Shown piece after piece: positions 1 to 7,284 of a stretch of DNA of 7,288 nucleotides (its first letter is position 1; the number at the start of each line of letters is the position of its first letter). The notes under the pieces were generated by a model that was not told where the DNA came from, did not search any database, and was given only the letters and a program-made list of their open reading frames with translations. Where the stretch lies: assembly GCA_902490055.1 (NCBI GenBank), contig CABUCP010000157.1, positions 1 through 7,288 on the forward strand, in the 5' to 3' direction. This stretch comes from an uncultured Klebsiella sp. GTDB lineage: Bacteria; Pseudomonadota; Gammaproteobacteria; Enterobacterales; Enterobacteriaceae. The translations under genes were made by a program, and so were the position numbers.

Positions 1-38
1 AATATCCTCGGTCAAGAGCCGTGTGGCCAACCTGAAGG
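1..38. other. Unexplained left-edge sequence, not RbsA in any frame
   Basis: RbsA homology stops abruptly at base 39. Upstream, the rbsA frame reads an unrelated short peptide ending in TGA (33-35), where the family would have the end of the first Walker A region and a Q-loop. The other two frames give no convincing RbsA match either. A perfect 6-bp inverted repeat AAGGAA/TTCCTT (35-40 and 45-50, loop TATC) spans the junction. The most likely cause is poor or chimeric sequence at a contig end. A true deletion or rearrangement is possible. Confidence 0.5.
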
Positions 39-1250
39 AATATCTTCCTTGGCCGTGAATTCGTTAACCGCTTTGGCAAAATCGACTGGAAACAGATGTA
101 TACCGAAGCCGACAAGCTGCTGGCGAAGCTGAACCTACGCTTTAACAGCCAGAAGCTGGTGGGCGATCTGTCGATTGGCGATCAGCAAATGGTGGAAATT
201 GCCAAAGTGCTGAGCTTCGAATCGAAGGTCATCATTATGGATGAGCCGACCGATGCGCTTACCGATACCGAGACCGAATCGCTGTTCCGCGTCATCCGTG
301 AATTGAAATCGCAGGGACGCGGCATCGTCTATATTTCCCACCGCATGAAAGAAATCTTCGAGATTTGCGACGATGTAACCGTCTTCCGCGACGGGCAGTT
401 TATTGCTGAACGTGAAGTGTCTTCGCTGGATGAAGACCGACTGATCGAAATGATGGTTGGCCGCAAGCTGGAAGATCAGTATCCGCATCTCGACAAGGCG
501 CCGGGCGCTGTACGCCTGAAGGTCGATAATCTTTGCGGCCCGGGCGTTGAAAACGTGACGTTTACTCTGCGTCAGGGCGAAATCCTTGGCGTCGCCGGGC
601 TGATGGGCGCCGGGCGCACCGAACTGATGAAAGTATTGTATGGCGCGCTGCCGCGCAGCAGCGGTTCCGTCACGCTTGATGGCCACGAAGTGGTGACCCG
701 CTCGCCGCAGGATGGACTGGCGAACGGTATCGTTTATATCTCTGAAGACCGTAAGCGCGATGGTTTAGTGCTTGGGATGTCGGTGAAAGAAAATATGTCG
801 TTGACCGCGCTGCGCTACTTCAGCCGGGCGGGCGGTGGCCTTAAGCATAAAGATGAACAACAGGCGGTGAGCGATTTCATCCGTCTGTTTAACGTAAAAA
901 CGCCGTCAATGGAGCAGGCTATCGGCCTGTTGTCCGGCGGCAACCAGCAAAAAGTCGCCATCGCCCGCGGGCTGATGACCCGACCGAAGGTGCTGATCCT
1001 TGATGAACCGACCCGCGGCGTTGACGTCGGTGCGAAGAAAGAGATCTACCAGCTGATTAACCAGTTTAAAGCCGACGGCCTGAGCATCATTCTCGTCTCT
1101 TCGGAGATGCCGGAAGTGCTGGGCATGAGCGATCGCATCCTTGTGATGCATGAAGGGCATCTCGGCGGTGAATTCACACGCGAGCAGGCCACCCAGGAAG
1201 TATTGATGGCTGCCGCTGTGGGCAAGCTTAACCGTGTGAATCAGGAGTAA
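39..1250 (+). CDS. rbsA: Ribose ABC transporter ATP-binding protein RbsA, 5'-truncated
   Basis: This is the cytoplasmic ATPase that powers ribose import with RbsC and RbsB. Recognisable RbsA reading starts at base 39 (NIFLGREF), about residue 99 of the roughly 501-residue family protein, and runs to the normal C-terminus, so the first ATPase domain lacks its Walker A half. The Met codon at base 96 is internal, not the true start. Counting from that Met, domain 1 shows the signature LSIGDQQ (25-31), Walker B VIIMDEPT (45-52, catalytic Glu50) and switch His82. Domain 2 has a degenerate Walker [11 protein letters not shown] (168-177, Arg174 in place of Lys), signature LSGGNQQ (279-285) and Walker B VLILDEPT (299-306), but Ser-Ser (335-336) where the switch His would be. 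Such asymmetry is normal for RbsA/MglA/XylG-type fused ATPases. Bases 1-38 do not continue the gene, and a TGA lies in frame at 33-35. Identity is certain; whether the gene is broken in the organism is not known. Confidence 0.93.
   Translation, partial: NIFLGREFVNRFGKIDWKQMYTEADKLLAKLNLRFNSQKLVGDLSIGDQQMVEIAKVLSFESKVIIMDEPTDALTDTETESLFRVIRELKSQGRGIVYISHRMKEIFEICDDVTVFRDGQFIAEREVSSLDEDRLIEMMVGRKLEDQYPHLDKAPGAVRLKVDNLCGPGVENVTFTLRQGEILGVAGLMGAGRTELMKVLYGALPRSSGSVTLDGHEVVTRSPQDGLANGIVYISEDRKRDGLVLGMSVKENMSLTALRYFSRAGGGLKHKDEQQAVSDFIRLFNVKTPSMEQAIGLLSGGNQQKVAIARGLMTRPKVLILDEPTRGVDVGAKKEIYQLINQFKADGLSIILVSSEMPEVLGMSDRILVMHEGHLGGEFTREQATQEVLMAAAVGKLNRVNQE
1243..1247 (+). promoter_or_regulatory. Ribosome binding site of rbsC
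   Basis: AGGAG overlaps the last codons of rbsA and ends 8 bases before the rbsC ATG. Translation of rbsC is therefore probably coupled to rbsA, in keeping with the need for matched amounts of ATPase and permease. Confidence 0.75.
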
Positions 1251-1255
1251 AAAAG

Positions 1256-2221
1256 ATGACTACCCAGGCTGTTTCTGGTCGCCGTTATTTCACCAAAGCG
1301 TGGCTGATGGAGCAAAAATCGCTGATCGCCCTGCTGGTGCTGATCGCGATCGTTTCGACCATGAGCCCCAACTTTTTTACCGTCAATAACCTGTTCAATA
1401 TTTTGCAGCAGACCTCCGTTAACGCCATCATGGCGGTCGGGATGACGCTGGTTATTTTGACATCGGGGATCGACCTGTCAGTCGGTTCTTTACTGGCGTT
1501 AACCGGCGCCGTCGCGGCGTCAATCGTCGGTATCGAAGTGAATGCGCTGGTGGCCGTTGCCGCCGCGCTGGCGCTCGGTGCGGCTATTGGCGCGGTGACC
1601 GGGGTGATTGTCGCGAAAGGCCGCGTGCAGGCGTTTATCGCTACTCTGGTGATGATGTTGCTTCTGCGCGGCGTGACGATGGTTTACACCAACGGTAGTC
1701 CGGTTAATACCGGTTTCAGCGATAACGCCGATCTATTTGGCTGGTTCGGTATCGGGCGTCCACTGGGGATCCCGACCCCGGTATGGATTATGGCTATTGT
1801 CTTCCTGGCGGCCTGGTACATGCTGCACCATACTCGCCTGGGTCGTTATATTTATGCGCTGGGCGGTAACGAAGCGGCAACGCGTCTTTCCGGCATCAGC
1901 GTCAATAAAGTGAAAATCATTGTCTACGCGCTGTGCGGGATGCTGGCGTCGCTGGCCGGGATTATTGAAGTGGCGCGCCTTTCCTCCGCGCAACCGACGG
2001 CGGGGACGGGCTATGAGCTGGACGCCATTGCGGCAGTTGTCCTCGGCGGCACCAGTCTGGCTGGCGGTAAAGGTCGCATTGTCGGCACCTTAATTGGCGC
2101 GCTGATCCTTGGCTTCCTGAACAATGGTCTGAACCTTTTAGGCGTTTCTTCCTATTACCAGATGATCGTCAAAGCGGTGGTGATTTTGCTGGCGGTACTG
2201 GTAGATAACAAAAAGCAGTAA
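1256..2221 (+). CDS. rbsC: Ribose ABC transporter permease RbsC
   Basis: Inner-membrane permease that forms the ribose channel as a dimer, driven by RbsA and fed by RbsB. The 321 residues match the full length of E. coli RbsC. The N-terminus is short and basic (GRRYFTKAW), followed by many hydrophobic segments, roughly at 22-40, 50-70, 74-92, 95-120, 124-144, 172-190, 218-238, 254-268, 274-292 and 302-317. Family hallmarks are LTSGIDLSVGSLLAL (68-82), the cytoplasmic ATPase-contact loop around ALGGNEAATRLSGISV (201-216) and GGTSLAGGKGRIVGTLIGA (264-282), typical of the branched-chain-amino-acid/sugar (BPD_transp_2) permease family. The gene begins 5 bp after the rbsA stop and lies 27 bp before rbsB. 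Nothing is missing or frameshifted. Confidence 0.97.
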   Translation: MTTQAVSGRRYFTKAWLMEQKSLIALLVLIAIVSTMSPNFFTVNNLFNILQQTSVNAIMAVGMTLVILTSGIDLSVGSLLALTGAVAASIVGIEVNALVAVAAALALGAAIGAVTGVIVAKGRVQAFIATLVMMLLLRGVTMVYTNGSPVNTGFSDNADLFGWFGIGRPLGIPTPVWIMAIVFLAAWYMLHHTRLGRYIYALGGNEAATRLSGISVNKVKIIVYALCGMLASLAGIIEVARLSSAQPTAGTGYELDAIAAVVLGGTSLAGGKGRIVGTLIGALILGFLNNGLNLLGVSSYYQMIVKAVVILLAVLVDNKKQ

Positions 2222-2248
2222 CTGAGAACTCTACAGGACATCTTAACT

Positions 2249-3139
2249 ATGAATATGAAAAAACTGGCGACCCTGGTCTCTGCTGTGGCTCTAAGCGCGA
2301 CCGTTAGCGCAAACGCGATGGCGAAAGATACCATCGCACTGGTTATCTCTACCCTGAACAACCCGTTCTTCGTTTCTCTGAAAGACGGCGCGCAAAAAGA
2401 AGCCGACAAGCTGGGCTACAACCTGGTGGTGCTGGATTCCCAGAACAATCCGGCGAAAGAACTCGCGAACGTGCAGGACTTAACGGTACGCGGCGCCAAG
2501 CTGCTGCTAATTAACCCGACCGACTCCGATGCCGTTGGCAACGCGGTGAAGATGGCGAATCAGGCGAAAATCCCGGTAATTACCCTCGACCGCCAGGCGG
2601 CTAAAGGGGATGTGGTCAGCCATATTGCTTCCGATAACGTGCTGGGCGGTAAAATGGCCGGCGACTACATTGCGAAGAAAGTCGGCGAAAGCGCAAAAGT
2701 GATTGAGCTGCAAGGTATTGCGGGGACTTCTGCGGCGCGCGAGCGCGGCGAAGGCTTCAAGCAGGCCGTGGCGGCGCATAAATTCAACGTACTGGCCAGC
2801 CAGCCGGCTGACTTTGACCGCACTAAGGGTCTGAACGTCATGCAGAACCTGCTGACAGCGCATCCGGACGTGCAGGCTGTGTTTGCGCAGAACGACGAAA
2901 TGGCGCTGGGCGCGCTGCGTGCGCTGCAGACTGCTGGCAAATCTGATGTGATGGTGGTTGGATTTGACGGTACTCCGGATGGCGAAAAAGCAGTAAATAG
3001 TGGCAAACTGGCAGCGACTATCGCTCAGTTGCCGGAGCAGATCGGCGTCAAAGGCGTCGAAACTGCCGATAAAGTGCTGAAGGGCGAAAAAGTGGATGCC
3101 AGCTATCCGGTTGAGCTGAAACTGGTCATTAAGCAGTAA
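2249..3139 (+). CDS. rbsB: Periplasmic D-ribose-binding protein RbsB
   Basis: Periplasmic receptor that delivers ribose to RbsC and, in E. coli, also presents it to the chemoreceptor Trg. It has 296 residues, the same as E. coli. Residues 1-25 are a classic Sec signal peptide: MNMKK, a hydrophobic core, then ANAMA before the mature start KDTIAL. In mature numbering, every ribose-contacting residue known from the E. coli structure is present: Asn13, Phe15, Phe16, Asp89, Arg90, Arg141, Phe164, Asn190, Asp215 and Gln235, so ribose is the confident ligand. The start at MNMKK is supported by a GGA-type ribosome binding site at 2235-2238, 10 bases upstream; a second Met two codons later is a possible alternative. 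It is followed by structured RNA that probably stabilises this part of the message, as expected for a protein needed in excess over the membrane parts. Confidence 0.98.
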   Translation: MNMKKLATLVSAVALSATVSANAMAKDTIALVISTLNNPFFVSLKDGAQKEADKLGYNLVVLDSQNNPAKELANVQDLTVRGAKLLLINPTDSDAVGNAVKMANQAKIPVITLDRQAAKGDVVSHIASDNVLGGKMAGDYIAKKVGESAKVIELQGIAGTSAARERGEGFKQAVAAHKFNVLASQPADFDRTKGLNVMQNLLTAHPDVQAVFAQNDEMALGALRALQTAGKSDVMVVGFDGTPDGEKAVNSGKLAATIAQLPEQIGVKGVETADKVLKGEKVDASYPVELKLVIKQ

Positions 3140-3147
3140 AATGCGAT

Positions 3148-3167
3148 TCGGGTCGGCAACGGCCCGA
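3148..3167 (+). other. Stem-loop 1 downstream of rbsB
   Basis: TCGGGTC (3148-3154) pairs with GGCCCGA (3161-3167), giving 7 pairs including one G-U, around the loop GGCAAC. It starts 8 bases after the rbsB stop. No T run follows, so it is not a terminator by itself. It more likely forms the 5' structured part of the 3'UTR RNA or protects the rbsB message. Confidence 0.6.
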
Positions 3168-3197
3168 GGGACAACATAAAAAAGAAAAGCAGGGCAT

Positions 3198-3220
3198 GCG
3201 CCACCGGAGACCGGTGGCGC
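3198..3220 (+). terminator. Strong stem-loop between rbsB and rbsK, probable partial terminator or RNA-stabilising hairpin
   Basis: GCGCCACCGG (3198-3207) and CCGGTGGCGC (3211-3220) form a perfect 10-bp GC-rich stem with a 3-base AGA loop. Only GCTTTCCC follows, so the T run is three bases and termination should be incomplete. This would lower rbsK and rbsR relative to rbsB and block 3' exonucleases, in the way REP elements do downstream of other binding-protein genes. It does not match the REP consensus I know. Terminator is the nearest category; a stabiliser role is equally likely. Confidence 0.6.
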
Positions 3221-3241
3221 GCTTTCCCGGGAATAAAGAAG

Positions 3242-4171
3242 ATGAAAACCGCAGGCAAACTTGTCGTCCTTGGCAGCATCAATGCCGATCACATTCTTAA
3301 CCTTGAATCCTTCCCGACGCCGGGCGAGACCGTCACCGGAAATCACTATCAGGTGGCTTTCGGCGGTAAAGGCGCCAACCAGGCGGTGGCCGCCGGGCGT
3401 AGCGGGGCGGATATCGCCTTCATTGCCTGTACCGGCGATGACGATATCGGCGAGCGCGTTCGCCGCCAGCTGGCGAGCGATAACATCGACGTGGCGCCGG
3501 TACGCGCCGTCGCCGGCGAATCAACGGGCGTGGCGTTGATCTTTGTTAACGCCGAAGGTGAGAATGTCATCGGTATTCATGCCGGCGCCAACGCGGCGCT
3601 TTCCGTCTCTCAGGTTGAGGCGGAGAAAGAACGTATCGCCAATGCGCAGGCATTGTTAATGCAGCTGGAGTCACCGCTTGCGAGCGTGATGGCCGCGGCG
3701 AAAATCGCCCATCAGCATCAGACTACCGTGGTGCTGAACCCTGCGCCGGCGCGTGAGCTATCAGATGAGTTACTCGCGCTGGTGGATGTTATCACCCCAA
3801 ACGAAACCGAAGCGGAAAAGCTGACCGGCATTCGCGTTGAGAGCGACGACGATGCCGCGAAAGCGGCTAGCGCGCTGCATGCTAAAGGGATTGGTACGGT
3901 TATGATTACTCTCGGCAGCCGCGGCGTATGGCTCAGCTGCGAGGGGGAAAGCCGGCGGATCCCCGGATTTAAAGTTCAGGCCATCGATACTATTGCCGCT
4001 GGCGATACCTTTAACGGCGCTTTCGTTACGGCGTTACTGGAAGGTACCGAAATGGCCGAAGCTATTCGTTTTGCCCATGCCGCCGCCGCGATTGCCGTCA
4101 CCCGTAAAGGGGCGCAACCGTCCGTGCCGTGGCGCAAAGAGATCGACGAATTCTTGCGTCAACAGGGGTAA
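3242..4171 (+). CDS. rbsK: Ribokinase RbsK
   Basis: Cytoplasmic PfkB-family sugar kinase that converts ribose and ATP to ribose 5-phosphate, the first intracellular step of ribose use. It has 309 residues, equal to E. coli. Sugar-site motifs are seen in GSINADHI (11-18) and GGKGANQAVAAGR (41-53). NPAPARE (166-172) and NETEAEKLTG (187-196) are typical of ribokinases. The PfkB signature DTIAAGDTFNGAF (249-261) gives the anion hole and catalytic base Asp255. The C-terminal HAAAAIAVTRKGAQPSVP (279-296) closes the nucleotide and potassium site. The start, MKTAGKLVVLGS, aligns with the E. coli start. The ribosome binding site is modest (GGGA, 3229-3232, 9 bases upstream) and sits just after the strong stem-loop, which may hold expression below that of rbsB. 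The stop is 3 bp before the rbsR start. Confidence 0.98.
   Translation: MKTAGKLVVLGSINADHILNLESFPTPGETVTGNHYQVAFGGKGANQAVAAGRSGADIAFIACTGDDDIGERVRRQLASDNIDVAPVRAVAGESTGVALIFVNAEGENVIGIHAGANAALSVSQVEAEKERIANAQALLMQLESPLASVMAAAKIAHQHQTTVVLNPAPARELSDELLALVDVITPNETEAEKLTGIRVESDDDAAKAASALHAKGIGTVMITLGSRGVWLSCEGESRRIPGFKVQAIDTIAAGDTFNGAFVTALLEGTEMAEAIRFAHAAAAIAVTRKGAQPSVPWRKEIDEFLRQQG
4164..4168 (+). promoter_or_regulatory. Ribosome binding site that selects the TTG start of rbsR
   Basis: AGGGG lies inside the last rbsK codons, 6 bases before TTG at 4175. The next in-frame candidate, ATG at 4184, would be 15 bases away, which is too far. An ATG at 4171 overlapping the rbsK stop is out of frame with RbsR. 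Confidence 0.7.
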
Positions 4172-4174
4172 TGC

Positions 4175-5167
4175 TTGGCTACTATGAAAGATGTGGCCCG
4201 CGTCGCGGGCGTTTCCACGTCGACCGTTTCTCACGTCATTAATAAAGACCGTTTTGTCAGCGAGGCAATTACCGCCAGGGTTGATGCGGCGATCAAAAGT
4301 CTTAACTACGCGCCTTCGGCGCTGGCGCGTAGCCTCAAGCTAAACCAGACGCGAACCATCGGCATGCTGATCACCGCCAGTACTAACCCGTTTTATTCGG
4401 AGCTGGTGCGCGGTGTGGAGCGCAGCTGTTTTGAGCGCGGCTACAGCCTGGTATTGTGCAATACCGAAGGCGATGAGCAGCGGATGAACCGCAATCTTGA
4501 AACGCTGATGCAAAAACGCGTCGATGGCTTGCTGCTGCTGTGCACTGAGACGCACCAACCTTCACCGGAGATTATGCAGCGTTATCCGTCGGTTCCGACC
4601 GTGATGATGGACTGGGCGCCGTTCGATGGCGATAGCGATCTGATTCAGGATAATTCGTTGTTCGGCGGCGATATGGCGACCCAGTACCTGATCGACCGTG
4701 GGCATACCCGTATCGCCTGTATCGCCGGGCCGCTGGATAAAACTCCGTCGCGGCTGCGCCTTGAAGGCTACCATGCGGCGATGGCCCGCGCCGGGCTGGA
4801 TGTCGCCGAAGGCTATGTTATTACCAGCGATTTTGAATTTGGCGGCGGCTTTACTGCAATGCAGCAGCTGCTGGCGCTAACGCCACGGCCGCAGGCGGTG
4901 TTTGTCGGCAATGATGCGATGGCGGTTGGCGCATATCAGGCGCTGTATCAGTCCGGATTGCGCATCCCGCAGGATATGGCGCTGGTGGGATATGACGATA
5001 TTGAACTGGCGCGCTATATGACGCCGCCGCTCACCACCATTCATCAACCCAAAGATGAATTAGGTGAACTGGCTATCGACGTGCTGATTCATCGTATGGC
5101 GGAGCCCGGGCAAAAACAGCAGCGCGTGCAGCTTACCCCCGAGCTGGTGGTTCGCGGTTCAGCTTAA
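4175..5167 (+). CDS. rbsR: Ribose operon repressor RbsR (LacI family)
   Basis: DNA-binding repressor of the rbs operon, released by ribose; in E. coli it also affects purine genes. It has 330 residues, the same as E. coli. The N-terminal helix-turn-helix [24 protein letters not shown] spans residues 2-25, and the hinge helix [10 protein letters not shown] (48-57) carries the minor-groove Leu typical of LacI proteins. A periplasmic-binding-protein-like core follows, with [12 protein letters not shown] (71-82) and GNDAMAVG (245-252), [21 protein letters not shown] (272-292). Translation starts at TTG, giving MATMKD, as in E. coli; the ribosome binding site favours TTG over the ATG three codons later. 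Start overlap with rbsK suggests translational coupling. The gene ends in TAA that overlaps the hsrA stop on the other strand, leaving no room for a terminator between them. Its operator lies upstream of the operon and is not in view. Confidence 0.97.
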   Translation: MATMKDVARVAGVSTSTVSHVINKDRFVSEAITARVDAAIKSLNYAPSALARSLKLNQTRTIGMLITASTNPFYSELVRGVERSCFERGYSLVLCNTEGDEQRMNRNLETLMQKRVDGLLLLCTETHQPSPEIMQRYPSVPTVMMDWAPFDGDSDLIQDNSLFGGDMATQYLIDRGHTRIACIAGPLDKTPSRLRLEGYHAAMARAGLDVAEGYVITSDFEFGGGFTAMQQLLALTPRPQAVFVGNDAMAVGAYQALYQSGLRIPQDMALVGYDDIELARYMTPPLTTIHQPKDELGELAIDVLIHRMAEPGQKQQRVQLTPELVVRGSA

Positions 5168-6561
5168 TGCTTGTGCCGCTCCGTTATCAGGTTGCGGCCA
5201 TCTTTGGCTCTCAGCAGCATAAACATCAACGCTGACACCACGGTGATCGCACCCATCGTGATAAAGGTATAGTGGAACTGCTCGATGGTGCTGGCGTTAT
5301 CAAACCCTTCATAAAAACGCAGAACCGCCGCGCTGATCGCCACGCCAAGGCTAATCGACAGCTGCTGGGTTACCGCCAGCAGGCTATTGCCGCTACTGGC
5401 GTTGTCATCGGTTAAGTCGGCAAGCGTAATGGTGTTCATCGAGGTGAACTGCGTGGACATCGCCATCCCCAGCACAAACAGCGGCAGCAATAGCAGCCAC
5501 AGCGGCATTCCCGGCGACTGCAGCGAAAATTGCGCGATCATCAGGCCAATAAAGATAGTGACGCCAACCAGCGTTTTGCGATAACCGAACCAGCGCAGGA
5601 TTTGCGTTACCGTGGACTTAGCGATAATCGAGCCGATGGCGGTCGGCGCAATCATACAGCCGGCGATTATCGCCGGGTAGCCGAAGCCGACCTGCAGCAT
5701 CAGCGGCATCAGGAAGGGTACGCAGCCGGTGCCTAGCCGCGTTGCCAGGTTGCCGGCGATCCCCACCGAGAAGGTATGGGTCTTAAATAAAGAGAGCGAA
5801 ATGAGCGGCGTTGGATGGTGACGAGCGTGGCGAATATAGGCCAGCATGAGCATCACGCTCAGGGCAATCACCGCTAGCGCCATCCAACTGGCGACGATTT
5901 TCTCACCGAACAGCTCAATACCGCTGGAAAACAGTACCAGGCTTAAACCAAAAAGAATAAAACCGCTGGTATCGAAACGACGGCGCGGGGTAGTGAAGTC
6001 CGGCATATATTTACGGGCGTAGATAATGCCGATAATGCCAATAGGGATGTTAATCAGGAATATCCAATGCCAACTGGCCCAGGTAACCAGTACGCCGCCG
6101 AGCACGGGGCCGAGAATCGGGCCGACCAGTCCCGGCATGGTGACGAAGTTAAGTACCGGCAGCAGCTCGCTGCGTGGATAGGCGCGCAGTAATGCGAGGC
6201 GTGCGACCGGCATCATCATCGCGCCGCCGATTCCCTGGATAATGCGGAAGATAACCAGCTGGAGCAAGGAACTGGAGAGTGCGCAGGCGAGAGAGCCTAA
6301 GGTGAACAGGCTAACGGCGATGATAAAGACCTTACGGGTGCCGAAACGGTCGGCCAGCCAACCGCTCACCGGGATCAGCATTGCCACCGTCAGGGTGTAG
6401 CTGATGATAGCGGACTGCATCGCCAGTGGAGAGTGGCCAAGGCTATGTGCGATAGCGGGAAGCGCGGTATTCAGAATTGTGGCATCCAGCGCCTGCATAA
6501 AAAAGGCCATTGCCGCAATCCACGGCAGTCCGGCCATACTCAGCCCTTTCTTCCCGGTCAT
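5164..6561 (-). CDS. hsrA: HsrA-type major facilitator (DHA2) exporter
   Basis: Inner-membrane transporter of the EmrB/QacA (DHA2, 14-helix) drug:proton antiporter family, clearly the orthologue of E. coli HsrA/YieO. The E. coli gene was found as a multicopy suppressor linked to rspA; its natural substrate is not established. It has 465 residues, about ten fewer than E. coli because the basic C-terminal tail is shorter (ends ITERHKH). Motifs: [12 protein letters not shown] (24-35, motif D1), [11 protein letters not shown] (67-77, motif A), [14 protein letters not shown] (143-156, the antiporter motif C), and a later-half segment [29 protein letters not shown] (380-408). The ATG start is backed by AAGGA 6 bases upstream. 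It begins 13 bp after the yieP stop, so the two are probably co-transcribed. Its stop shares TTAA with the convergent rbsR. Confidence 0.95.
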   Translation of the reverse strand: MTGKKGLSMAGLPWIAAMAFFMQALDATILNTALPAIAHSLGHSPLAMQSAIISYTLTVAMLIPVSGWLADRFGTRKVFIIAVSLFTLGSLACALSSSLLQLVIFRIIQGIGGAMMMPVARLALLRAYPRSELLPVLNFVTMPGLVGPILGPVLGGVLVTWASWHWIFLINIPIGIIGIIYARKYMPDFTTPRRRFDTSGFILFGLSLVLFSSGIELFGEKIVASWMALAVIALSVMLMLAYIRHARHHPTPLISLSLFKTHTFSVGIAGNLATRLGTGCVPFLMPLMLQVGFGYPAIIAGCMIAPTAIGSIIAKSTVTQILRWFGYRKTLVGVTIFIGLMIAQFSLQSPGMPLWLLLLPLFVLGMAMSTQFTSMNTITLADLTDDNASSGNSLLAVTQQLSISLGVAISAAVLRFYEGFDNASTIEQFHYTFITMGAITVVSALMFMLLRAKDGRNLITERHKH

Positions 6562-6567
6562 GCTAAT

Positions 6568-6572
6568 TCCTT
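6568..6572 (-). promoter_or_regulatory. Ribosome binding site of hsrA
   Basis: On the minus strand AAGGA precedes the hsrA ATG with a 6-base spacer. It lies in the 13-bp gap after the yieP stop (6575-6577), which is too short for a separate promoter and so supports an operon. Confidence 0.75.
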
Positions 6573-6574
6573 CT

Positions 6575-7276
6575 TTATTTACCTGTCTGGTGGGGAGTAT
6601 TCAACAATGTCTGACAGGCCAGCTGCGCGCGCGGGCCGTCGCTCTCCTGGATGGCATCGACGATAGCCTGGTGGAGATCGAGTTTCACCACTTCATTTTG
6701 CGTAATAGAGGTAAAGTAGGTCTGATATACCGAATGGAATAGCGAAGCGAAAGAGGTCAGGAACGGATTGCCGCTCATGGCATAGATGTGTTCATGCCAG
6801 GCCATATCAACTTCAATCCAGCGAGCGCGGACAAAATGCCTTTTCAGCTCGATCATTTCTTCCATTAGCGTATTGAGCTGCGCTTTTTGCTCGGCGGTGC
6901 CGTTTATTGCTGCCAGAAAACAGGCCTGTGGCTCCAGACTGCTGCGCATCACCAGGAAATGACTCACCACTTCTTCGAAGTTATCTTCCGTTAGCCACCA
7001 GGCGAGCAGCTCTTTATCCAGAAAATTCCAGCTGCTGCGCGCCAGTACGCGGGTACCGATCCGCGGGCGTGGGAGCAGCATACCTTTGGCGGCCAGCGTT
7101 TTTACCGCTTCGCGAACGGCGGTACGGCTGACGCCAAACCGATCGCCTAGCTCCATTTCTCCGGGAAGAATGCTCTCTGGCGGGTATTCGCCAGTCAGGA
7201 TTTTTTGCGCGATCTTCTCTGCGATGACCCAGGAGATGTTTTTTTGTGCCGCCAGCTGCTGTGCGCTTATAGACAT
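6575..7276 (-). CDS. yieP: FadR-type GntR transcription regulator YieP
   Basis: DNA-binding regulator, orthologue of E. coli YieP (230 residues there, 233 here). The N-terminal winged helix of the GntR family covers about residues 15-80: [27 protein letters not shown], then the recognition region [21 protein letters not shown] (47-67) and the wing PRPRIGTRV (69-77). The C-terminal FCD ligand domain (about 95-225) shows likely metal ligands Asp157 and His161 in EVDMAWHEH, His181 in SLFHSVY and His202 in [10 protein letters not shown], which suggests a metal-assisted carboxylate-type effector. In E. coli the effector is not settled, and yieP loss has been linked to 3-hydroxypropionate tolerance. 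It reads [13 protein letters not shown] at the start, close to E. coli. As the first gene before hsrA, it may control that exporter and itself. It ends 12 bases inside the right edge, so its promoter is out of view. Confidence 0.95.
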   Translation of the reverse strand: MSISAQQLAAQKNISWVIAEKIAQKILTGEYPPESILPGEMELGDRFGVSRTAVREAVKTLAAKGMLLPRPRIGTRVLARSSWNFLDKELLAWWLTEDNFEEVVSHFLVMRSSLEPQACFLAAINGTAEQKAQLNTLMEEMIELKRHFVRARWIEVDMAWHEHIYAMSGNPFLTSFASLFHSVYQTYFTSITQNEVVKLDLHQAIVDAIQESDGPRAQLACQTLLNTPHQTGK

Positions 7277-7284
7277 AAATGTCG

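Larger units (their letters stand above)
3140..3225 (+). ncRNA. rbsZ: Probable RbsZ-like sponge RNA in the rbsB 3'UTR
   Basis: The 102-bp rbsB-rbsK gap is built as hairpin, A-rich linker, hairpin. The linker holds AAAGAAAAGCAG (3181-3192), which is an exact complement of CTGCTTTTCTTT, bases 5-16 of the RybB small RNA as I remember its sequence. The next three bases, GGC (3193-3195), pair with RybB bases 1-3 if RybB A4 is bulged. In E. coli an RNA called RbsZ, cut from the 3' end of the rbsB message, binds Hfq and ProQ and sponges RybB. Position, layout and pairing fit that RNA. The exact ends cannot be read from sequence: the 5' end may lie inside rbsB, and the 3' end is placed after the second stem and its short T run. 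The RybB sequence and the RbsZ role are recalled, not checked here. Confidence 0.6.

Noticed and set aside
135..686. 183-codon minus-strand frame opposite rbsA
   Set aside because: It is fully inside conserved rbsA, with no motif or ribosome site. It is explained by codon bias on the opposite strand.
3198..3220. Stem-loop as a REP/BIME element
   Set aside because: It lacks the REP consensus arms and there is no second copy in the window, so a local hairpin is the safer call.
2507..3346. Long minus-strand open frame (279 codons) opposite rbsB and the rbsB-rbsK gap
   Set aside because: It mirrors codons of the conserved rbsB, has a low-complexity composition rich in His, Arg and Phe, no known domain and no clear ribosome site. 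It is a shadow of GC-rich coding DNA.
5197..5208. Small hairpin GCCA/TGGC just past the rbsR stop as an rbs-operon terminator
   Set aside because: Only 4 pairs and no T run follow on the plus strand, so it is too weak to call.
6404..6742. Plus-strand frame of 112 codons spanning the hsrA start and yieP end
   Set aside because: It lies antisense to two well-supported genes and has no homology I recognise and no ribosome binding site. It is treated as chance.
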